Of a stretch of 64,000 nt of DNA, positions 30,651 to 44,640 are shown piece after piece. The notes under the pieces were generated by a model, which did no database searches, had not been told where the DNA came from, and saw nothing but the letters and a program-made list of their open reading frames with translations. A program made the translations under genes and the position numbers. The stretch's first letter is position 1; every line of letters starts with the position of its first letter. This DNA comes from Omphiscola glabra (lineage: Eukaryota > Mollusca > Gastropoda > Lymnaeidae): positions 34,831,257-34,895,256 of the forward strand of contig OZ024801.1 in assembly GCA_964017045.1 (NCBI GenBank). Direction: 5' to 3'.

Positions 30651-33600
30651 GTCGTAGATGAACACAAACTCAACTAGATTACAGCTGAGAGAAACACGTC
30701 GTAGATGAACAGAAACTCAACTAGATTACAGCTGAGAGAAACACGTCGTAGATGAACAGCAATTCAACTAGATTAAAACAGAGAAACACGTCGTAGATTA
30801 ACAGAAACTCAACTAGATTACAGCTGAGAGAAACACGTCGTTGATGAACAGCAATTCAACTAGATTACAGCTGAGAGAAACACGTCGTAGATGAACAGCA
30901 ATTCAACTAGATTACAGCTGAGAGAAACACGTCGTAGATGAACAGCAATTCAACTAGATTACAGCTGAGAGAAACACGTCGTAGATGAACAGCAATTCAA
31001 CTAGATTAAAACTGAGAGAAACACGTCGTAGATGAACAGCAATTCAACTAGATTACAGCTGAGAGAAACACGTCGTAGATGAACAGCAATTCAACTAGAT
31101 TACAGCTGAGAGAAACATGTCGTAGATGAACAGCAATTCAACTAGATTAAAACTGAGAGAAACTCGTCGTAGATGAACAGCAATTCAACTAGATTAAAAC
31201 TGAGAGAAACACGTCGTAGATGAACAGCAATTCAACTAGATTAAAACTGAGAGAAACACGTCGTAGATGAACAGCAATTCAACTAGATTACAGCTGAGAG
31301 AAACACGTCGTAGATGAACAGCAATTCAACTAGATTAAAACTGAGAGAAACACGCCGTAGACGAACAGCAATTCAACTAGATTACAGCTGAGAGAAACAC
31401 GTCGTAGATGAACAGCAATTCAACTAGATTACAGCTGAGAGAAACACGCCGTAGATGAACAGCAATTCAACTATATTACAGCTGAAAGAAACACGTCGTA
31501 GATGAACAGTAATTCAACTAGATTACACCTGAGAGAAACACGTCGTAGATGAACAGCAATTCAACTAGATTACAGCTGAGAGAAACACGTCGTAGATGAA
31601 CAGCAATTCAACTAGATTAAAACTGAGAGAAACACGCCGTAGATGAACAGCAATTCAACTAGATTAAAACTGAGAGAAACACGCCGTAGATGAACAGCAA
31701 TTCAACTAGATTAAAACTGAGAGAAACACGTCGTGGATGAACAGCAATTCAACTAGATTAAAACTGAGAGAAACACGCCGTAGATGAACAGCAATTCAAC
31801 TAGATTAAAACAGAGAGAAACACGTCGTAGATGAACAGCAATTCAAATAGATTACAACTGAGAGAAACACGTCGTAAATGAACAGCAAATCCACTAGATT
31901 AAAACTGAGAGAAACACGTCGTAGATGAACAGAAACTCAACTAGATTAAAACTGAGAGAAACACGTCGTAGATGAACAGAAACTCAACTAGATTAAAACT
32001 GAGAGAAACACGTCGTAGATGAACAGCAATTCAACTAGATTAAAACTGAGAGAAACACGTCGTAGATGAACAGCAATTCAACTAGATTAAAACTGAGAGA
32101 AACACGCTGTAGATGAACAGCAATTAAACTAGATTACAACTGAGAGAAACACGTCGTAGATGAACAGCAATTCAACTAGATTAAAACTGAGAGAAACACG
32201 TCGTAGATGAACAGAAACTCAACTAGATTAAAACTGAGAGAAACACGTCGTAGATGAACAGAAACTCAACTAGATTAAAACTGAGAGAAACACGTCGTAG
32301 ATGAACAGAAACTCAACTAGATTAAAACTGAGAGAAACACGCCGTAGATGAACAGAAACTCAACTAGATTAAAACTGAAAGAAACACGCCGTAGATGAAC
32401 AGCAATTCAACTAGATTAAAACTGAGAGAAACACGCCGTAGATGAACAGAAACTCAACTAGATTAAAACTGAGAGAAACACGCCGTAGATGAACAGAAAC
32501 TCAACTAGATTAAAACTGAGAGAAACACGCCGTAGATGAACAGCAATTCAACTAGATTACAGCTGAAAGAAACACGTCGTAGATGAACAGCAATTCAACT
32601 AGATTACAGCTGAGAGAAACACGTCGTAGATGAACAGCAATTCAACTAGATTACAGCTGAGAGAAACACGTCGTAGATGAACAGCAATTCAACTAGATTA
32701 CAGCTGAGAGAAACACGTCGTAGATGAACAGCAATTCAACTAGATTACAGCTGAGAGAAACACGTCGTAGATGAACAGCAATTCAACTAGATTACAGCTG
32801 AGAGAAACAAGTCGTAGATGAACAGCAATTCAAATAGATTACAGCTGAGAGAAACACGTCGTAGATGAACAGCAATTCAACTAGATTACAGCTGAGAGAA
32901 ACACGTCGTAGATGAACAGTAATTCAACTAGATTAAAACTGAGAGAAACACGTCGTAGATGAACAGCAATTCAACTAGATTACAGCTGAGAGAAACACGT
33001 CGTAGATGAACAGCAATTCAACTAGATTACAGCTGAGAGAAACACGTCGTAGATGAACAGTAATTCAACTAGATTACAGCTGAGAGAAACAAGTCGTAGA
33101 TGAACAGCAATTCAACTAGATTACAGCTGAGAGAAACACGTCGTAGATGAACAGCAATTCAACTAGATTACAGCTGAGAGAAACACGTCATTGATGAACA
33201 GCAATTCAACTAGATTACAGCTGAGAGAAACACGTCGTAGATGAACAGCAATTCAACTAGATTAAAACTGAGAGAAACACGTCGTAGATAAACAGCAATT
33301 CAACTAGATTAAAACTGAGAGAAACACGTCGTAGATGAACAGTAATTCAACTAGATTACAGCTGAGAGAAACACGTCGTAGATGAACAGCAATTCAAATA
33401 GATTACAGCTGAGAGAAACACGTCGTAGATGAACAGCAATTCAAATAGATTACAGCTGAGAGAAACACGTCGTAGATGAACAGCAATTCAACTAGATTAC
33501 AGCTGAGAGAAACACGTCGTAGATGAACAGCAATTCAACTAGATTAAAACTGAGAGAAACACGCCGTAGATGAACAGCAATTCAACTAGATTACAGCTGA

Positions 33601-36600
33601 GAGAAACACGTTGTAGATGAACAGCAATTCAACTAGATTACAGCTGAGAGAAACACGTCGTAGATGAACAGCAATTCAACTAGATTACAGCTGAGAGAAA
33701 CACGTCGTAGATGAACAGCAATTCAACTAGATTAAAACTGAGAGAAACACGCCGTAGATGAACAGCAATTCAACTAGATTACAGCTGAGAGAAACACGTC
33801 GTAGATGAACAGCAATTCAACTAGATTACAGCTGAGAGAAACACGTCGTAGATGAACAGCAATTCAACTAGATTACAGCTGAGAGAAACACGTCGTAGAT
33901 GAACAGTAATTCAACTAGATTACAGCTGAGAGAAACACGTCGTAGATGAACAGCAATTCAACTAGATTACAGCTGAGAGAAACACGTCGTAGATGAACAG
34001 CAATTCAACTAGATTAAAACTGAGAGAAACACGTCGTAGATAAACAGCAATTCAACTAGATTAAAACTGAGAGAAACACGTCGTAGATGAACAGTAATTC
34101 AACTAGATTACAGCTGAGAGAAACACGTCGTAGATGAACAGCAATTCAACTAGATTACAGCTGAGAGAAACACGTCGTAGATGAACAGTAATTCAACTAG
34201 ATTACAGCTGAGAGAAACACGTCGTAGATGAACAGTAATTCAACTAGATTACAGCTGAGAGAAACACGTCGTAGATGAACAGCAATTCAACTAGATTAAA
34301 ACTGAGAGAAACACTTCGTAGATAAACAGCAATTCAACTATATTAAAACTGAGAGAAACACGTCGTAGATGAACAGCAATTCAACTAGATTACAGCTGAG
34401 AGAAACACGTCATAGATGAACAGCAATTCAACTAGATTAAAACTGAGAGAAACACGTCGTAGATGAACAGTAATTCAACTAGATTACAGCTGAGAGAAAC
34501 ACGTCGTAGATGAACAGCAATTCAAATAGATTACAGCTGAGAGAAACACGTCGTAGATGAACAACAATTCAACTAGATTACAGCTGAGAGAAACACGTCG
34601 TAGATGAACAGCAATTCAACTAGATTACAGCTGAGAGAAACACGTCGTAGGTGAACAGCAATTCAACTAGATTACAGCTGACAGAAACACGTCGTAGATG
34701 AACAGCAATTCAACTAGATTAAAACTGAGAGAAACACGCCGTAGATGAACAGCAATTCAACTAGATTACAGCTGAGAGAAACACGTTGTAGATGAACAGC
34801 AATTCAACTAGATTACAGCTGAGAGAAACACGTCGTAGATGAACAGTAATTCAACTAGATTACAGCTGAGAGAAACACGCCGTAGATGAACAGCAATTCA
34901 ACTAGATTACAGCTGAGAGAAACACGTCGTAGATGAACAGCAATTCAACTAGATTACAGCTGAGAGAAACACGTTGTAGATGAACAGCAATTCAACTAGA
35001 TTACAGCTGAGAGAAACACGTCGTAGATGAACAGCAATTCAACTAGATTACAGCTGAGAGAAACACGTCGTAGATGAACAGTAATTCAACTAGATTACAG
35101 CTGAGAGAAACACACCGTAGATGAACAGCAATTCAACTAGATTACAGCTGAGAGAAACACGTCGTAGATGAACAGCAATTCAACTAGATTAAAACTGAGA
35201 GAAACACGTCGTAGATGAACAGCAATTCAACTAGATTACAGCTGAGAGAAACACGTCGTAGATGAACAGCAATTCAACTAGATTACAGCTGAGAGAAACA
35301 CGTCGTAGATGAACAGTAATTCAACTAGATTACAGCTGAGAGAAACACGCCGTAGATGAACAGCAATTCAACTAGATTACAACTGAGAGAAACACGTCGT
35401 AGATGAACAGCAATTCAACTAGATTAAAACTGAGAGAAACACGTCGTAGATAAACAGCAATTCAACTAGATTAAAACTGAGAGAAACACGTCGTAGATGA
35501 ACAGTAATTCAACTAGATTACAGCTGAGAGAAACACGTCGTAGATGAACAGCAATTCAACTAGATTACAGCTGAGAGAAACACGTCGTAGATGAACAGTA
35601 ATTCAACTAGATTACAGCTGAGAGAAACACGTCGTAGATGAACAGTAATTCAACTAGATTACAGCTGAGAGAAACACGTCGTAGATGAACAGCAATTCAA
35701 CTAGATTAAAACTGAGAGAAACACGTCGTAGATAAACAGCAATTCAACTAGATTAAAACTGAGAGAAACACGTCGTAGATGAACAGTAATTCAACTAGAT
35801 TACAGCTGAGAGAAACACGTCGTAGATGAACAGTAATTCAACTAGATTACAGCTGAGAGAAACACGTCGTAGATGAACAGTAATTCAACTAGATTACAGC
35901 TGAGAGAAACACGTCGTAGATGAACAGCAATTCAACTAGATTAAAACTGAGAGAAACACGTCGTAGATAAACAGCAATTCAACTAGATTAAAACTGAGAG
36001 AAACACGTCGTGGATGAACAGCAATTCAACTAGATTAAAACTGAGAGAAACACGCCGTAGATGAACAGCAATTCAACTAGATTAAAACTGAGAGAAACAC
36101 GTCGTAGATGAACAGCAATTCAAATAGATTACAACTGAGAGAAACACGTCGTAAATGAACAGCAAATCCACTAGATTAAAACTGAGAGAAACACGTCGTA
36201 GATGAACAGAAACTCAACTAGATTAAAACTGAGAGAAACACGTCGTAGATGAACAGAAACTCAACTAGATTAAAACTGAGAGAAACACGTCGTAGATGAA
36301 CAGCAATTCAACTAGATTAAAACTGAGAGAAACACGCTGTAGATGAACAGCAATTAAACTAGATTACAACTGAGAGAAACACGTCGTAGATGAACAGCAA
36401 TTCAACTAGATTAAAACTGAGAGAAACACGTCGTAGATGAACAGAATCTCAACTAGATTAAAACTGAGAGAAACACGTCGTAGATGAACAGAAACTCAAC
36501 TAGATTAAAACTGAGAGAAACACGTCGTAGATGAACAGAAACTCAACTAGATTACAGCTGAGAGAAACACGTCGTAGATGAACAGCAATTCAAATAGATT

Positions 36601-39600
36601 ACAGCTGAGAGAAACACGTCGTAGATGAACAGCAATTCAACTAGATTAAAACTGAGAGAAACACGTCGTAGATAAACAGCAATTCAACTAGATTAAAACT
36701 GAGAGAAACACGTCGTAGATGAACAGTAATTCAACTAGATTACAGCTGAGAGAAACACGTCGTAGATGAACAGCAATTCAAATAGATTACAGCTGAGAGA
36801 AACACGTCGTAGATGAACAGCAATTCAAATAGATTACAGCTGAGAGAAACACGTCGTAGATGAACAGCAATTCAACTAGATTACAGCTGAGAGAAACACG
36901 TCGTAGATGAACAGCAATTCAACTAGATTAAAACTGAGAGAAACACGCCGTAGATGAACAGCAATTCAACTAGATTACAGCTGAGAGAAACACGTTGTAG
37001 ATGAACAGCAATTCAACTAGATTACAGCTGAGAGAAACACGTCGTAGATGAACAGCAATTCAACTAGATTACAGCTGAGAGAAACACGTCGTAGATGAAC
37101 AGCAATTCAACTAGATTAAAACTGAGAGAAACACGCCGTAGATGAACAGCAATTCAACTAGATTACAGCTGAGAGAAACACGTCGTAGATGAACAGCAAT
37201 TCAACTAGATTACAGCTGAGAGAAACACGTCGTAGATGAACAGCAATTCAACTAGATTACAGCTGAGAGAAACACGTCGTAGATGAACAGTAATTCAACT
37301 AGATTACAGCTGAGAGAAACACGTCGTAGATGAACAGCAATTCAACTAGATTACAGCTGAGAGAAACACGTCGTAGATGAACAGCAATTCAACTAGATTA
37401 AAACTGAGAGAAACACGTCGTAGATAAACAGCAATTCAACTAGATTAAAACTGAGAGAAACACGTCGTAGATGAACAGTAATTCAACTAGATTACAGCTG
37501 AGAGAAACACGTCGTAGATGAACAGCAATTCAACTAGATTACAGCTGAGAGAAACACGTCGTAGATGAACAGTAATTCAACTAGATTACAGCTGAGAGAA
37601 ACACGTCGTAGATGAACAGTAATTCAACTAGATTACAGCTGAGAGAAACACGTCGTAGATGAACAGCAATTCAACTAGATTAAAACTGAGAGAAACACTT
37701 CGTAGATAAACAGCAATTCAACTATATTAAAACTGAGAGAAACACGTCGTAGATGAACAGCAATTCAACTAGATTACAGCTGAGAGAAACACGTCATAGA
37801 TGAACAGCAATTCAACTAGATTAAAACTGAGAGAAACACGTCGTAGATGAACAGTAATTCAACTAGATTACAGCTGAGAGAAACACGTCGTAGATGAACA
37901 GCAATTCAAATAGATTACAGCTGAGAGAAACACGTCGTAGATGAACAACAATTCAACTAGATTACAGCTGAGAGAAACACGTCGTAGATGAACAGCAATT
38001 CAACTAGATTACAGCTGAGAGAAACACGTCGTAGGTGAACAGCAATTCAACTAGATTACAGCTGACAGAAACACGTCGTAGATGAACAGCAATTCAACTA
38101 GATTAAAACTGAGAGAAACACGCCGTAGATGAACAGCAATTCAACTAGATTACAGCTGAGAGAAACACGTTGTAGATGAACAGCAATTCAACTAGATTAC
38201 AGCTGAGAGAAACACGTCGTAGATGAACAGTAATTCAACTAGATTACAGCTGAGAGAAACACGCCGTAGATGAACAGCAATTCAACTAGATTACAGCTGA
38301 GAGAAACACGTCGTAGATGAACAGCAATTCAACTAGATTACAGCTGAGAGAAACACGTTGTAGATGAACAGCAATTCAACTAGATTACAGCTGAGAGAAA
38401 CACGTCGTAGATGAACAGCAATTCAACTAGATTACAGCTGAGAGAAACACGTCGTAGATGAACAGTAATTCAACTAGATTACAGCTGAGAGAAACACACC
38501 GTAGATGAACAGCAATTCAACTAGATTACAGCTGAGAGAAACACGTCGTAGATGAACAGCAATTCAACTAGATTAAAACTGAGAGAAACACGTCGTAGAT
38601 GAACAGCAATTCAACTAGATTACAGCTGAGAGAAACACGTCGTAGATGAACAGCAATTCAACTAGATTACAGCTGAGAGAAACACGTCGTAGATGAACAG
38701 TAATTCAACTAGATTACAGCTGAGAGAAACACGCCGTAGATGAACAGCAATTCAACTAGATTACAACTGAGAGAAACACGTCGTAGATGAACAGCAATTC
38801 AACTAGATTAAAACTGAGAGAAACACGTCGTAGATAAACAGCAATTCAACTAGATTAAAACTGAGAGAAACACGTCGTAGATGAACAGTAATTCAACTAG
38901 ATTACAGCTGAGAGAAACACGTCGTAGATGAACAGCAATTCAACTAGATTACAGCTGAGAGAAACACGTCGTAGATGAACAGTAATTCAACTAGATTACA
39001 GCTGAGAGAAACACGTCGTAGATGAACAGTAATTCAACTAGATTACAGCTGAGAGAAACACGTCGTAGATGAACAGCAATTCAACTAGATTAAAACTGAG
39101 AGAAACACGTCGTAGATAAACAGCAATTCAACTAGATTAAAACTGAGAGAAACACGTCGTAGATGAACAGTAATTCAACTAGATTACAGCTGAGAGAAAC
39201 ACGTCGTAGATGAACAGTAATTCAACTAGATTACAGCTGAGAGAAACACGTCGTAGATGAACAGTAATTCAACTAGATTACAGCTGAGAGAAACACGTCG
39301 TAGATGAACAGCAATTCAACTAGATTAAAACTGAGAGAAACACGTCGTAGATAAACAGCAATTCAACTAGATTAAAACTGAGAGAAACACGTCGTGGATG
39401 AACAGCAATTCAACTAGATTAAAACTGAGAGAAACACGCCGTAGATGAACAGCAATTCAACTAGATTAAAACTGAGAGAAACACGTCGTAGATGAACAGC
39501 AATTCAAATAGATTACAACTGAGAGAAACACGTCGTAAATGAACAGCAAATCCACTAGATTAAAACTGAGAGAAACAAGTCGTAGATGAACAGAAACTCA

Positions 39601-42600
39601 ACTAGATTAAAACTGAGAGAAACACGTCGTAGATGAACAGAAACTCAACTAGATTAAAACTGAGAGAAACACGTCGTAGATGAACAGCAATTCAACTAGA
39701 TTAAAACTGAGAGAAACACGCTGTAGATGAACAGCAATTAAACTAGATTACAACTGAGAGAAACACGTCGTAGATGAACAGCAATTCAACTAGATTAAAA
39801 CTGAGAGAAACACGTCGTAGATGAACAGAATCTCAACTAGATTAAAACTGAGAGAAACACGTCGTAGATGAACAGAAACTCAACTAGATTAAAACTGAGA
39901 GAAACACGTCGTAGATGAACAGAAACTCAACTAGATTAAAACTGAGAGAAACACGCCGTAGATGAACAGAAACTCAACTAGATTAAAACTGAGAGAAACA
40001 CGCCGTAGATGAACAGCAATTCAACTAGATTAAAACTGAGAGAAACACGCCGTCGATGAACAGAAACTCAACTAGATTAAAACTGAGAGAAACACGCCGT
40101 AGATGAACAGAAACTCAACTAGATTAAAACTGAGAGAAACACGCCGTAGATGAACAGCAATTCAACTAGATTACAGCTGAAAGAAACACGTCGTAGATGA
40201 ACAGCAATTCAACTAGATTACAGCTGAGAGAAACACGTCGTAGATGAACAGCAATTCAACTAGATTACAGCTGAGAGAAACACGTCGTAGATGAACAGCA
40301 ATTCAACTAGATTACAGCTGAGAGAAACACGTCGTAGATGAACAGCAATTCAACTAGATTACAGCTGAGAGAAACACGTCGTAGATGAACAGCAATTCAA
40401 CTAGATTACAGCTGAGAGAAACACGTCGTAGATGAACAGCAATTCAACTAGATTACAGCTGAGAGAAACACGTCGTAGATGAACAGCAATTCAACTAGAT
40501 TACAGCTGAGAGAAACACGTCGTAGATGAACAGCAATTCAACTAGATTAAAACTGAGAGAAACACGCCGTAGACGAACAGCAATTCAACTAGATTACAGC
40601 TGAGAGAAACACGTCGTAGATGAACAGCAATTCAACTAGATTACAGCTGAGAGAAACACGCCGTAGATGAACAGCAATTCAACTATATTACAGCTGAAAG
40701 AAACACGTCGTAGATGAACAGTAATTCAACTAGATTACACCTGAGAGAAACACGTCGTAGATGAACAGCAATTCAACTAGATTACAGCTGAGAGAAACAC
40801 GTCGTAGATGAACAGCAATTCAACTAGATTACAGCTGAGAGAAACACGTCGTAGATGAACAGCAATTCAACTAGATTACAGCTGAGAGAAACACGTCGTA
40901 GATGAACAGCAATTCAACTAGATTACAGCTGAGAGAAACACGTCGTAGATGAACAGCAATTCAACTAGATTACAGCTGAGAGAAACACGTCGTAGATGAA
41001 CAGCAATTCAAATAGATTACAGCTGAGAGAAACATGTCGTAGATGAACAGCAATTCAACTAGATTACAGCTGAGAGAAACACGTCGTAGATGAACAGCAA
41101 TTCAACTAGATTACAGCTGAGAGAAACACGTCGCAGATGAACAGCAATTCAACTAGATTAAAACTGAGAGAAACACGTCGTAGATGAACAGTAATTCAAC
41201 TAGATTACAGCTGAGAGAAACACGTCGTAGATGAACAGCAATTCAACTAGATTACAGCTGAGAGAAACTCGTCGTAGATGAACAGTAATTCAACTAGATT
41301 ACAGCTGAGAGAAACACGTCGTAGATGAACAGTAATTCAACTAGATTACAGCTGAGAGAAACACGTCGTAGATGAACAGCAATTCAACTAGATTAAAACT
41401 GAGAGAAACATGTCGTAGATAAACAGCAATTCAACTAGATTAAAACTGAGAGAAACACGTCGTAGATGAACAGTAATTCAACTAGATTACAGCTGAGAGA
41501 AACACGTCGTATATGAACAGCAATTCAACTAGATTACAGCTGAGAGAAACACGTCGTAGATGAACAATAATTCAACTAGATTACAGCTGAGAGAAACACG
41601 TCGTAGATGAACAGTAATTCAACTAGATTACAGCTGAGAGAAACACGTCGTAGATGAACAGCAATTCAACTAGATTAAAACTGAGAGAAACACGTCGTAG
41701 ATAAACAGCAATTCAACTAGATTAAAACTGAGAGAAACACGTCGTAGATGAACAGTAATTCAACTAGATTAAAGCTGAGAGAAACACGTCGTAGATGAAC
41801 AGCAATTCAAATAGATTACAGCTGAGAGAAACACGTCGTAGATGAACAGCAATTCAAATAGATTACAGCTGAGAGAAACACGTCGTAGATGAACAGCAAT
41901 TCAACTAGATTACAGCTGAGAGAAACACGTCGTAGATGAACAGCAATTCAACTAGATTACAGCAGAGAGAAACACGTCGTAGATGAACAGCAATTCAACT
42001 AGATTAAAACTGAGAGAAACACGCCGTAGATGAACAGCAATTCAACTAGATTACAGCTGAGAGAAACACGTTGTAGATGAACAGCAATTCAACTAGATTA
42101 CAGCTGAGAGAAACACGTCGTAGATGAACAGCAATTCAACTAGATTACAGCTGAGAGAAACACGTCGTAGATGAACAGCAATTCAACTAGATTACAGCTG
42201 AGAGAAACACGTCGTAGATGAACAGTAATTCAACTAGATTACAGCTGAGAGAAACACGTCGTAGATGAACAGTAATTCAACTAGATTACAGCTGAGAGAA
42301 ACTCGTCGTAGATGAACAGTAATTCAACTAGATTACAGCTGAGAGAAACACGTCGTAGATGAACAGCAATTCAACTAGATTACAGCTGAGAGAAACACGT
42401 CATAGATGAACAGCAATTCAACTAGATTAAAACTGAGAGAAAGCGTCGTAGATGAACAGTAATTCAACTAGATTACAGCTGAGAGAAACACGTCGTAGAT
42501 GAACAGCAATTCAAATAGATTACAGCTGAGAGAAACACGTCGTAGATGAACAACAATTCAACTAGATTACAGCTGAGAGAAACACGTCGTAGATGAACAG

Positions 42601-44570
42601 CAATTCAACTAGATTACAGCTGAGAGAAACACGTCGTAGATGAACAGCAATTCAACTAGATTACAGCTGAGAGAAACACGTCGTAGATGAACAGCAATTC
42701 AACTAGATTACAGCAGAGAGAAACACGTCGTAGATGAACAGCAATTCAACTAGATTAAAACTGAGAGAAACACGCCGTAGATGAACAGCAATTCAACTAG
42801 ATTACAGCTGAGAGAAACACGTCGTAGATGAACAGTAATTCAACTAGATTACAGCTGAGAGAAACACGCCGTAGATGAACAGCAATTCAACTAGATTACA
42901 GCTGAGAGAAACACGTCGTAGATGAACAGCAATTCAACTAGATTACAGCTGAGAGAAACACGTTGTAGATGAACAGCAATTCAACTAGATTACAGCTGAG
43001 AGAAACACGTCGTAGATGAACAGCAATTCAACTAGATTAAAACTGAGAGAAACACGTCGTAGATAAACAGCAATTCAACTAGATTAAAACTGAGAGAAAC
43101 ACGTCGTAGATGAACAGTAATTCAACTAGATTACAGCTGAGAGAAACACGTCGTAGATGAACAGCAATTCAACTAGATTAAAACTGAGAGAAAAACGTCG
43201 TAGATGAACAGCAATTCAACTAGATTACAGCTGAGAGAAACACGTCGTAGATGAACAGCAATTCAACTAGATTACAGCTGAGAGAAACACGTCGTAGATG
43301 AACAGTAATTCAACTAGATTACAGCTGAGAGAAACACGCCGTAGATGAACAGCAATTCAACTAGATTACAACTGAGAGAAACACGTCGTAGATGAACAGC
43401 AATTCAACTAGATTAAAACTGAGAGAAACACGTCGTAGATCAACAGCAATTCAACTAGATTAAAACTGAGAGAAACACGTCGTAGATGAACAGTAATTCA
43501 ACTAGATTACAGCTGAGAGAAACACGTCGTAGATGAACAGCAATTCAACTAGATTACAGCTGAGAGAAACACGTCGTAGATGAACAGTAATTCAACTAGA
43601 TTACAGCTGAGAGAAACACGTCGTAGATGAACAGTAATTCAACTAGATTACAGCTGAGAGAAACACGTTGTAGATGAACAGCAAATCAACTAGATTAAAA
43701 CTGAGAGAAACACGTCGTAGATAAACAGCAATTCAACTAGATTAAAACTGAGAGAAACACGTCGTAGATGAACAGTAATTCAACTAGATTACAGCTGAGA
43801 GAAACACGTCGTAGATGAACAGCAATTCAACTAGATTAAAACTGAGAGAAACACGTCGTAGATGAACAGTAATTCAACTAGATTACAGCTGAGAGAAACA
43901 CGTCGTAGATGAACAGCAATTCAAATAGATTACAGCTGAGAGAAACACGTCGTAGATGAACAACAATTTAACTAGATTACAGCTGAGAGAAACACGTCGT
44001 AGATGAACAGCAATTCAACTAGATTACAGCTGAGAGAAACACGTCGTAGATGAACAGCAATTCAACTAGATTACAGCTGAGAGAAACACGTCGTAGATGA
44101 ACAGCAATTCAACTAGATTAAAACTGAGAGAAACACGCCGTAGATGAACAGCAATTCAACTAGATTACAGCTGAGAGAAACACGTTGTAGATGAACAGCA
44201 ATTCAACTAGATTACAGCTGAGAGAAACACTTCGTAGATGAACAGTAATTCAACTAGATTACAGCTGAGAGAAACACGCCGTAGATGAACAGCAATTCAA
44301 CTAGATTACAGCTGAGAGAAACACGTCGTAGATGAACAGCAATTCAACTAGATTACAGCTGAGAGAAACACGTCGTAGATGAACAGCAATTCAACTAGAT
44401 TACAGCTGAGAGAAACACGTCGTAGATGAACAGTAATTCAACTAGATTACAGCTGAGAGAAACACGTCGTAGATGAACAGCAATTCAACTAGATTACAGC
44501 TGAGAGAAACACGTCGTAGATGAACAGCAATTCAACTAGATTACAGCTGAGAGAAACACGTCGTAGATTG
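30651..44570. repeat. 47-bp satellite, about 296 monomers, higher-order structure
   Basis: The monomer reads GTCGTAGATGAACAGCAATT, CAACTAGATTACAGCTGAGA, GAAACAC. From GTCGTAG at 30698 to the last at 44560 is 13862 bases, 3 short of 295 x 47. The deficit is explained by two length variants I can see (2 bp lost near 30779, 1 bp lost near 42442). Monomer subtypes differ at TACAGCTGAG/TAAAACTGAG, GCAATTC/GTAATTC/GAAACTC and CGTCG/CGCCG. Private variants recur at exact multiples of 47 (for example GTCGTAAATG at 31871, 36148 and 39532), proving block duplications. Stops in every frame exclude coding. Confidence 0.99.
33230..39940. repeat. 3384-bp (72-monomer) higher-order duplication inside the satellite
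   Basis: Rare variants appear in pairs exactly 3384 bp apart: GTCATAG (catag at 34411 and 37795), GTAGGTGAAC (34647/38031), CTGACAG (34678/38062), ACACTTCGTA (34311/37695), CAACAATTC (34562/37946) and GTAGATAAAC (33284/36668). The two blocks run about 33230-36560 and 36614-39940. Confidence 0.93.
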
Positions 44571-44640
44571 ACACATTTTCGTAAGGCTTGACTTTTTTTA
44601 TGAATAAAGTTTATTTTCCTTTTTTTAAAATTAATTTTTT

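Noticed and set aside
30651..44570. CRISPR array
   Set aside because: Units are contiguous with no unique spacers, and the sequence is eukaryotic satellite.
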